DNA from: an uncultured Chloroflexota bacterium
GTDB taxonomy: Bacteria; Chloroflexota; Limnocylindria; Limnocylindrales; CSP1-4
Assembly: GCA_903930745.1 (NCBI GenBank)
Contig: CAIYZX010000166.1
Span: 1-7,110 of the forward strand
Reading direction: 5' to 3'
Length of the DNA: 7,110 nt
The notes under the pieces were generated by a model. That model ran no database searches and was not told the DNA's origin. It saw only the letters and a list, made by a program, of their open reading frames with translations. Position numbers and translations under genes: made by a program. Position 1 is the stretch's first letter; the number at the start of each line of letters is the position of its first letter. This document shows, piece by piece, positions 1 through 4,935 of the stretch.

Positions 1-25
1 CGCGAGACCCTCGCAGAAACGAGGA

Positions 26-54
26 CGCCCCCGGGGCCGAAGCCGCCGGGGGCG
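26..54 (-). terminator. GC-rich hairpin 3' of the flavoenzyme gene, likely terminator
   Basis: Positions 26-34 (CGCCCCCGG) and 46-54 (CCGGGGGCG) are perfect 9-bp complements. The stem continues inward with GGC (35-37) pairing GCC (42-44) around a CGAA tetraloop, leaving G45 bulged. It starts 27 bases past the flavoenzyme stop on the minus strand. No strong U-run follows, only CGTTTCTG within a further small CTCG/CGAG hairpin at 10-23. U-less hairpins are common as terminators in high-GC bacteria, so termination is inferred. It could also serve a gene converging from beyond the left edge. Confidence 0.6.
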
Positions 55-81
55 CCAGGGGTGCAAGAGGAGGAAGGGCGA

Positions 82-2595
82 TCAGCCCTTCATGCGCTCG
101 TTCGTGGGATCCCAGACGGCGGCCGCGCTGGCCGACGCCACGGTCACCGGGTACAGCTCCCCGATGTACTCCACGAAGTACTTGTTCCCCACGACCGCGT
201 CCTCAACGGGGAGGTACGCCATCAACAGGTGCTTCCCAACGGACGGGCCCGTGGCCGCGACGGTCACGAACGAGCGGCGCCCGTTGCGATCGGCCAGGAC
301 GGAGCCGTCGGCGCGGCAGATGGGCTCGTGGCCCAGCATCCAGCGCTTCTCGCCGGACTTGGAGGTGTTGTCGTCAACGGTGAGCGTGCAGAGCACGTTG
401 GCCGGGCCGGCCTCGCGCTGGGCGAGGTAGGCGGCCTTGCCGATGAAGTCCGCAGCCTTGACCTTCGGGCGCGCCAGGCCGGCCTCCACGAGGTTCCGGT
501 CCAGCTCCAGCTCCGTGGACATGAGGCGGTACGACTTCTCCACGCGGAGCGTGCCGCCGTACGCCGCCAGGCCCACCGGCGCGAGGCCGAACGGCTTGCC
601 GGCCTTCATCAGGATCTCCCACAGGTGCTGGCCCTGCTCGAAGGGAACGTGCAGCTCCCAGCCAAGCTCGCCCACGTAGCTGATGCGGACGGCCAGCACG
701 CGGACGGACTCGATGTCGATCCAGGCGCAGCTGCTGTACGGGATCGCCTCGTTGGAGACGTCGTTCCGGGTGACGGTCTTGAGGACCTCGCGGGCCTTCG
801 GGCCCCACAGGCCGATCATCGACCAGACGGACGTCACGTCCGAGAAGTTGACGCCGGTCTCCGGGAGGTGATCGGTCATCCACTTGCGGTCGTTGTTGCC
901 GGCGAAGCCTGCGTCCACCACGCGGAAGCTCTGGTCGCCCAGGCGCAGCACGGTCACGTCGGCCTTGATGCCGCCGGCCTCGTTGAGCATCTGGGTGTAG
1001 GTGCACTTGCCAACCGGCACGTCCATCTGCGCGACCATCATGGTCTGCAGCCACTCGAGCGCGCCCGGGCCCGTGATGTCCCACTCGGCGAATGCCGGGT
1101 TCTCGGCCATGCCAACGCGCTCACGAAGCGCGAGGTGCTCGGCGTTGATGATCGGGCTCCACCAGCGGCGATCCCACTCGTGCGTCCGGTCCATGACGCG
1201 GTCGCCGAACTCCTCGAGGAGGTGGGCGTTGCTCTCGTACCAGTTCGGGCGTTCGAAGCTGGAGATCTCCACGAAGACGGCGCCCAGGTCCTTGTGGGCC
1301 TGGTGCGCGGCGCCCAGGCGGACGTTGCGGTCCGTGGCCCACTGCTCGAACGGGTGGACGATGCCGTAGAACTTCGGGAAGAGCTCGCTGACGCGGTTCT
1401 CCACGTGGTACTTGGTCTTCTGGGTGTCGTAGAAGCGCGCGATGTTGACGGACGCCGGGTCCATCTCGGGCTTCCCGTCCGTCATCCACTCCGCGAGCAT
1501 GCGGCAGATGGACGGGGCCTCCTTGATCCAGATCGCGGAGCAGCACCAGAGGCCACGGACCTCGGGCGTCTCACCAACGAGCGACATGCCGTCCGGCACG
1601 AAGCTCATCAGGCCATTGATGGCGTGCTTGATGCCCACCTTCTCGTTGCCGACGATCGTCGGGTAGAGCTCCAGCACGGTCTCGATGTAGGGATCGAAGT
1701 GCTCGGAGGTGAAGGGGAGCTCCGTGGGCGACATGAGCGCCTGCTCGTTGGACGGGATGTCCTCGGGCTGCACGGGGAGCGACTCGTGGGCGTACGAGCC
1801 CACCTCGAGGTCCGCACCGGACTGCCGCGCGTACATCTTGGCGTCCATGTCGCGGACCACCGGGTACTTGAGCGGGTTGTCCAGGACCTCGAACTCCGGC
1901 ACCGGGCCCAGGTCCACCATCTGGTGGACGGCCGGGACCAGCGGGATGACGGCGCCGGCCATCTCGGCGACCTGGCGGCTCCAGACGCCGCCGCAGACCA
2001 CGACGTAGTCCGCGGTGATGTAGCCGCGCGTGGTCTGGACGCCGGTGATCCGGTTGTTCTCCTTGGTGAGGCCCGTGACCTCGGTGTTGGCGAAGCTCTG
2101 GAGCGCGCCCAGGGCCTGGGCCTTCTCGCGGTAGATGGTGCCCGCGTGGAGCGGGTCCACCACGCCCACGTCGTGGGTGTAGAAGCCGCCCAGGATCTTG
2201 GTCTCGTCCATGTACGGGACCATCTCCTTGACCTCGGCCGGGGTCAGGAGGCGGGCGTTGATGTCGAAGGACTTCGCGAGGCTCACGCGGCGATGCAGCT
2301 CGTGCATGCGCTCGGGGGTGCGCGCGATCTCGATGCCGCCGGTGCGGGTGAAGGTGCCCAGCTCATCGAACTCGCGGATGGAGTCGATGGACCACGTTGT
2401 GGTCTGGCGGGAGTGGTCAACCGCGAACGTGAAGGAGCTCGCGTGGCCGGTGGAGCCGCCCGGGTTGGGGAGCGGGCCCTTGTCCACCTGGACGATGTCG
2501 CGCCAGCCAAGGCGCGCGAGGTGCCAGGCCAGGGCATTGCCCACGATGCCGGCGCCCACGATGACCACTCGTGCGTGGGTCGGGAACTCGCTCAT
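82..2595 (-). CDS. Dimethylglycine oxidase/dehydrogenase-like FAD enzyme with C-terminal folate-binding GcvT domain
   Basis: The protein (837 aa) should oxidatively remove an N-methyl group from a small N-methylated amino acid and pass the carbon to tetrahydrofolate, in the cytoplasm. Residues 8-40 form the FAD Rossmann strand (GAGIVG at 14-19). GGSTGHA at 47-52 places His51 where family members attach FAD covalently. By comparison from memory with Arthrobacter globiformis dimethylglycine oxidase, His224 and Tyr255 match its catalytic His225/Tyr259, and GSYAH (266-270) is shared. The DAO domain spans about 1-375, a linker domain 380-435, and GcvT about 440-837, with GGIKAD ending in Asp546 (folate-site aspartate) and SYVGELGWEL (639-648). 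The length equals the ~830-aa oxidase and all domains are intact. The ATG start has GGAG (2601-2604) five bases upstream. It is divergent from gntR and probably regulated by it. Dimethylglycine, sarcosine or another N-methyl substrate, and oxidase versus dehydrogenase, cannot be separated here. Confidence 0.93.
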   Translation of the reverse strand: MSEFPTHARVVIVGAGIVGNALAWHLARLGWRDIVQVDKGPLPNPGGSTGHASSFTFAVDHSRQTTTWSIDSIREFDELGTFTRTGGIEIARTPERMHELHRRVSLAKSFDINARLLTPAEVKEMVPYMDETKILGGFYTHDVGVVDPLHAGTIYREKAQALGALQSFANTEVTGLTKENNRITGVQTTRGYITADYVVVCGGVWSRQVAEMAGAVIPLVPAVHQMVDLGPVPEFEVLDNPLKYPVVRDMDAKMYARQSGADLEVGSYAHESLPVQPEDIPSNEQALMSPTELPFTSEHFDPYIETVLELYPTIVGNEKVGIKHAINGLMSFVPDGMSLVGETPEVRGLWCCSAIWIKEAPSICRMLAEWMTDGKPEMDPASVNIARFYDTQKTKYHVENRVSELFPKFYGIVHPFEQWATDRNVRLGAAHQAHKDLGAVFVEISSFERPNWYESNAHLLEEFGDRVMDRTHEWDRRWWSPIINAEHLALRERVGMAENPAFAEWDITGPGALEWLQTMMVAQMDVPVGKCTYTQMLNEAGGIKADVTVLRLGDQSFRVVDAGFAGNNDRKWMTDHLPETGVNFSDVTSVWSMIGLWGPKAREVLKTVTRNDVSNEAIPYSSCAWIDIESVRVLAVRISYVGELGWELHVPFEQGQHLWEILMKAGKPFGLAPVGLAAYGGTLRVEKSYRLMSTELELDRNLVEAGLARPKVKAADFIGKAAYLAQREAGPANVLCTLTVDDNTSKSGEKRWMLGHEPICRADGSVLADRNGRRSFVTVAATGPSVGKHLLMAYLPVEDAVVGNKYFVEYIGELYPVTVASASAAAVWDPTNERMKG

Positions 2596-2676
2596 GCCGT
2601 CTCCGCCAATTCCTTGCTTGTTGCCTGTGTCGGGGTGCCGTGGTGCGGCTCGGGGCGTGCAGCCTTGGCCGATAGG

Positions 2677-2693
2677 TGCAATAGTACATTGTA
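2677..2693. promoter_or_regulatory. Inverted-repeat operator candidate in the flavoenzyme/gntR divergent gap
   Basis: TGCAAT (2677-2682), a 5-base spacer AGTAC, then ATTGTA (2688-2693) make an inverted repeat with one mismatch in six. It is an AT-rich island in a GC-rich gap between two divergent starts. The right part, GTACATTGTA at 2684-2693, matches 8 of 10 bases of GCACATTGCA at 4619-4628 upstream of the cyclodeaminase-like gene, both differences being T/C. On the minus strand TACTAT (2681-2686) could be the flavoenzyme -10 box, although no good -35 is seen. FCD-type GntR proteins commonly bind such short palindromes next to their own gene. Assignment to this GntR protein is inference. 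Confidence 0.5.
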
Positions 2694-2744
2694 GTAACGC
2701 GCTGGGACAGGGGAGTTGTCCCCGTCAGCGCCATCGCACCCAGC

Positions 2745-2751
2745 AGAGGAG
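2745..2751 (+). promoter_or_regulatory. Ribosome binding site of the gntR gene, fixing its start at 2758
   Basis: AGAGGAG lies six bases before ATG 2758. An in-frame TTG at 2716 would add 14 residues, but those residues are unlike a GntR N-terminus and would translate through this Shine-Dalgarno. The ATG is therefore preferred. Confidence 0.75.
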
Positions 2752-2757
2752 TTGGTC

Positions 2758-3417
2758 ATGGCCGCCCGGACCATCGACCGTGTCAGCGTCCGCCAGCAGG
2801 TTCGCGACATCCTCCACACCCAGATCCAGACCGGTGAGCTTGAGGCGGGCCAGGTCTACTCCGCGGTCACCCTGGCGGAGGAGTTCGGCGTCTCTGCGAC
2901 GCCCGTCCGTGAGGCGCTCATGGACCTCGCGAACTCCGGTCTCGTGGAGGCGGTGCGCAACCGCGGCTTCCGGATCCTGACGATCTCGCCCGCGGACCTC
3001 GATGAGATCGTGCAGCTGCGCGTGAGCCTGGAGGTCCCCGCGATGGACCTGGTGATCGCCCGTGGCACGGACGAGGAGATCGCGGCGCTCCGACCGCTGG
3101 CCCAGCAGATCTGCGACGAGGCGCGCCGGCGCGATGTCACCCAGTTCCTCCTCGCGGACACGCGCTTCCACCTGACGATGCTGGAGCTGGCCCGCAGCCC
3201 GCGGCTGCTCAAGCTGGTGGCGGAGCTCCGTGGCCAGACGCAGCTCCTGGGCCTGCGCGGGCTGGCGGTGTCCGATGCGCTGGTCGCGTCTGCGGAGGAG
3301 CACCTCCTGATCGTGGACGCCCTGGCGGCGCGGGACACGCAGCTGGCGAGGTCGCTGACGCGCCGGCACCTGCAGCACGCGCGCGGGATCTGGGCCGGCA
3401 TCACCGAAGAGGCGTAG
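2758..3417 (+). CDS. GntR-family transcriptional regulator, FadR/FCD subfamily
   Basis: A 219-residue cytoplasmic DNA-binding protein that probably senses a small carboxylate or amino-acid metabolite. Residues 9-75 are the winged helix-turn-helix, with the family pattern VTLAEEFGVSATPVREAL (37-54) and the wing VEAVRNRGFRI (63-73). Residues about 80-212 are the all-helical FCD ligand domain. Its metal-site residues all appear present: Asp134 and His138 in ADTRFH, His182 in EEH, and His204 in RRH. Length is normal for the subfamily. It is divergent from the flavoenzyme and convergent with the cyclodeaminase-like gene, the usual position of a local pathway regulator. Related AT-rich elements near both enzyme promoters support control of both plus autoregulation. 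The ligand is unknown; a substrate or product of the flavoenzyme is the simplest guess. Repression, relieved by ligand, is typical of the family but not shown here. Confidence 0.93.
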   Translation: MAARTIDRVSVRQQVRDILHTQIQTGELEAGQVYSAVTLAEEFGVSATPVREALMDLANSGLVEAVRNRGFRILTISPADLDEIVQLRVSLEVPAMDLVIARGTDEEIAALRPLAQQICDEARRRDVTQFLLADTRFHLTMLELARSPRLLKLVAELRGQTQLLGLRGLAVSDALVASAEEHLLIVDALAARDTQLARSLTRRHLQHARGIWAGITEEA

Positions 3418-3433
3418 GCCGCCGCCTCTGGGT

Positions 3434-3451
3434 CATCGGCCACATCGGCCA
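3434..3451. repeat. Two tandem copies of a 9-bp unit after gntR
   Basis: CATCGGCCA occurs at 3434-3442 and again at 3443-3451, followed by a related CCGTCGGCC at 3452-3460. It is non-coding, lying between the gntR stop and the convergent gene. No function is evident; it is probably a small slippage duplication in GC-rich DNA. Confidence 0.6.
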
Positions 3452-3500
3452 CCGTCGGCCGGTTCGCCGCCTCCTGCACCTCCCCGATCGGACGCCGGGT

Positions 3501-3550
3501 CCGCGCGCACCTACGACCCATTGAAGGGGCGCGCGCGGGCCGGGGGCCCG
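3501..3550. terminator. Hairpins between convergent gntR and the cyclodeaminase-like gene
   Basis: Two alternative structures share the region. CCGCGCGC (3501-3508) complements GCGCGCGG (3531-3538) across a 22-base loop, and CGGGCC (3536-3541) complements GGCCCG (3545-3550) across three bases. Neither has a T-run. Their position between two convergent stops suggests a bidirectional transcription stop, but such complementarity is also likely by chance in DNA this rich in G and C. Confidence 0.35.
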
Positions 3551-3569
3551 GTCGCGGTTCGGGTTCGGC

Positions 3570-4556
3570 CTAGGCGTTCGCCCCGTTGGCCGCGCGGTAG
3601 TTGGCCATCACGGCCTCGGCGACCACCAGGTCCTCCCAGGACATGCCCACGCTCTTGAACACGAGCACGCGCTCCGGGTCCAGCGTCCGCTCGCCACGGA
3701 GCACGGCGGTCATCGGGATCAACTTCGCGGGATCCAGCTTGCCTTCGGCCACCGCGATCACCACGTCGCCGGCCTCCCGCAGGCTCGTCGCGACGTCCTC
3801 CACCAGGACCTCCGCACGCGCCATCAGGTCGCCGTCCACCTCTCGGATCGTGGCCAGGTGGGCGCCGATCGCCATCACCACGGCGCCATCGCGCACCAGC
3901 CGGCCATTGAAGACGGGCGTGGTGGAGCTGGTGACGCAGATGATCACGTCCGCGGCCCTGACGGCCTCGTCAACCCGCGGCGTGCCGGCCTCGATGACGT
4001 TGGGCCAACCGTCGTCAACCGCGAGCTGCGGGAAGCCCGCGAGGTATGTCCTGGCGCGGTCCACCTGGCGCGCCACGTACGTAACACTGCCCACCGGGAC
4101 GTAGGCGCCCGTGAGCAGCGCCTCCACGAAGCCCACCGCCTGTGGGCCGGCACCGAAGACCAGCACCGCGACGGGGCGTCCGCTGAACCTGGTGAGCGCG
4201 GGCTCCGCTGCGGCCATCGCCACAGCGGGCGTCCGCAGGACGGAGATCTCCGCCCCGTCCATGATCGCCGCCAGCTCCAGGGTCTCGCGGGTGAACAGCA
4301 GGTACGAACCGTGGACGCGCGGGATGCCGAGGTCCGCGTTCCTCGGCGCCACGGTCACCGCCTTGACGCCCACCCCGTGAAGGCTCTCGGACGGCATGAG
4401 CAGGAGTTGGCCGGCCGTGACGTCGATGACGGACCGCGGGGCCTCCGCGCCCGGCTCCAGGCCACCGATCAGCGCCTCCTGGAGGGCCTTCGCCAGCTCC
4501 GGGAACGTGATGATCCGGCGAAGCTCGGCGGCGGAGATGTTGGGGATGCTTGCCAC
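3570..4556 (-). CDS. Ornithine cyclodeaminase/mu-crystallin family NAD(P)-dependent enzyme, probably an imine reductase or amino-acid dehydrogenase
   Basis: The 328-residue length is normal for the family. The substrate domain has MPSE (54-57), Lys65 in GVGVKAV, and Arg108 in VLRTPA, the usual lysine and arginine that hold the substrate carboxylate. The dinucleotide site is FGAGPQAVGF (134-143). The C-terminus has ESGD-like EAGD (261-264) and FKSVGMSWED (300-309), both family hallmarks. True ornithine cyclodeaminases carry a catalytic Asp in a GGDCPGKTEL motif; here the equivalent stretch is GAHLATIREV (231-240), with His233 in place of Asp. That resembles the alanine dehydrogenase and ketimine reductase branches, so cyclodeamination is unlikely. 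The GTG start is preceded by AGGTGA. The gene converges on gntR and shares a promoter element with the flavoenzyme, suggesting one pathway. Annotation as ornithine cyclodeaminase should not be taken literally; the substrate is unknown. Confidence 0.9.
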   Translation of the reverse strand: MASIPNISAAELRRIITFPELAKALQEALIGGLEPGAEAPRSVIDVTAGQLLLMPSESLHGVGVKAVTVAPRNADLGIPRVHGSYLLFTRETLELAAIMDGAEISVLRTPAVAMAAAEPALTRFSGRPVAVLVFGAGPQAVGFVEALLTGAYVPVGSVTYVARQVDRARTYLAGFPQLAVDDGWPNVIEAGTPRVDEAVRAADVIICVTSSTTPVFNGRLVRDGAVVMAIGAHLATIREVDGDLMARAEVLVEDVATSLREAGDVVIAVAEGKLDPAKLIPMTAVLRGERTLDPERVLVFKSVGMSWEDLVVAEAVMANYRAANGANA

Positions 4557-4562
4557 GCGTCG

Positions 4563-4568
4563 TCACCT
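4563..4568 (-). promoter_or_regulatory. Ribosome binding site for the GTG start of the cyclodeaminase-like gene
   Basis: On the minus strand AGGTGA sits six bases before the GTG codon (4554-4556), supporting this non-ATG start. The N-terminal residues that follow fit the usual family start. Confidence 0.7.
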
Positions 4569-4607
4569 GGAATCCGGGGGTTCTGCGGGAGTGTACCGCT
4601 GGGTCGC

Positions 4608-4636
4608 ACAGTACCATTGCACATTGCACGATGCAA
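4608..4636 (-). promoter_or_regulatory. Candidate promoter of the cyclodeaminase-like gene
   Basis: On the minus strand TTGCAT (4631-4636) and TACTGT (4608-4613) are spaced by exactly 17 bases, giving weak -35 and -10 boxes (each about three of six consensus bases). Transcription would begin near 4600, leaving a leader of roughly 45 bases. The AT-rich composition stands out from its surroundings. The half-site cluster described separately fills the spacer and the -35 box, so a protein bound there would block RNA polymerase. Confidence 0.45.
4616..4636. promoter_or_regulatory. Cluster of TTGCA/TGCAA half-sites, candidate GntR operator
   Basis: ATTGCAC occurs twice in direct tandem (4616-4622 and 4623-4629). 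The second copy also forms a perfect inverted repeat, TTGCA (4624-4628), CGA, TGCAA (4632-4636). The central GCACATTGCA (4619-4628) resembles GTACATTGTA at 2684-2693 in the flavoenzyme/gntR gap. Three half-sites side by side suggest more than one dimer can bind. The link to the neighbouring GntR protein is inferred from the shared core and gene layout. Confidence 0.5.
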
Positions 4637-4731
4637 CCAGCAGTCGCCGCCAGGGTGTTGCGTACAGGTGGCCCCAAACCCGCCCCGATGGGCCTCCGCA
4701 GCCCCAACCTCCCGATTTCGTGGCGTGGTGC

Positions 4732-4764
4732 GCGACACCCCGCAGGCTCGCGGCCTGGTGTCGC
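4732..4764 (-). terminator. Hairpin 3' of the UvrA-like gene, possible terminator
   Basis: GCGACACC (4732-4739) and GGTGTCGC (4757-4764) are perfect complements, and inside them AGG (4744-4746) can pair with CCT (4754-4756), leaving a four-base bulge. It lies about 170 bases beyond the UvrA-like stop and upstream of the next promoter, so it would insulate the two units. No T-run follows on the minus strand. Its right arm overlaps the inverted copy of the repeat at 4760-4776, so the structures compete. Confidence 0.4.
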
Positions 4765-4776
4765 CTGTCAGTCGAC
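4760..4776 (-). repeat. Inverted, diverged copy of the hairpin repeat
   Basis: Read on the minus strand this is GTCGACTGACAGGCGAC, matching 15 of the first 17 bases of the two direct copies at 4822 and 4894. The differences are confined to two adjacent bases in the centre, outside the arms, as expected if the arms are what is kept. It could pair with the 4822 copy as a 17-bp stem around a 45-base loop. Confidence 0.7.
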
Positions 4777-4821
4777 CAAATCGCCGAAATCACCCGCCGG
4801 CGCCCGCCCATGGCGCCCCTC

Positions 4822-4839
4822 GTCGACTCCCAGGCGACG
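4822..4839 (+). repeat. Hairpin repeat, direct copy 1
   Basis: GTCGACTCCCAGGCGACG, identical over 18 bases to the copy at 4894-4911. The unit is itself an imperfect palindrome: GTCG and CGAC end arms with CT and AG inside them, one mismatch, and a CCC loop. It is non-coding and lies 3' of the UvrA-like gene. Confidence 0.85.
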
Positions 4840-4893
4840 AACCACGCCAAACAGGGCCGAAAACCCTCGCCGAACCCCCGGAAGGACGGTCTT

Positions 4894-4911
4894 GTCGACT
4901 CCCAGGCGACG
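4894..4911 (+). repeat. Hairpin repeat, direct copy 2
   Basis: An exact 18-base copy of 4822-4839, starting 72 bases further on and 24 bases from the UvrA-like stop. Just outside the unit only CT(C/T) is shared, so the repeated element is short and sharply bounded rather than part of a longer duplication. Confidence 0.85.
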
Positions 4912-4935
4912 CCTCGGAGGGCCCGCGGAGAACGG

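Larger units (their letters stand above)
4557..4935. other. 379-bp non-coding stretch between the UvrA-like and cyclodeaminase-like genes
   Basis: Both flanking genes are on the minus strand. The low-coordinate end holds the promoter, half-sites and leader of the cyclodeaminase-like gene. The other end, immediately 3' of the UvrA-like gene, holds three copies of a 17-18 bp hairpin repeat and a separate hairpin at 4732-4764. Positions about 4640-4730 show no feature I can name. Open frames crossing the stretch have no start with a Shine-Dalgarno and no recognisable protein sequence, so I see no gene here. Confidence 0.7.

Noticed and set aside
61..2694. An 877-codon open frame on the plus strand, covering the whole flavoenzyme gene antisense
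   Set aside because: Its translation is a low-information mix rich in Arg, His, Leu, Val, Gly and Asp with no recognisable domain, typical of the complement of a G/C-ending coding frame. The minus-strand frame encodes a full, motif-complete enzyme.
2716..2757. TTG start giving gntR 14 extra residues
   Set aside because: The ATG at 2758 has a strong, well-spaced Shine-Dalgarno, which would lie inside the extended coding sequence.
3418..3573. Open 51-codon extension in the gntR frame after its TAG stop, hinting at readthrough
   Set aside because: The GntR protein already ends at the usual family length, the extension is Arg/Gly/Ala-rich with no motif, and an open run of this length is expected by chance at this GC content.
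4760..4839. Inverted copies as terminal repeats of a small insertion element
   Set aside because: Only 45 bases lie between them, with no coding capacity and no target-site duplication seen; a third direct copy nearby fits a hairpin repeat better.
4822..4911. CRISPR-like array
   Set aside because: Only two direct copies, a short 18-base repeat, a 54-base spacer, and an inverted third copy; no cas genes.
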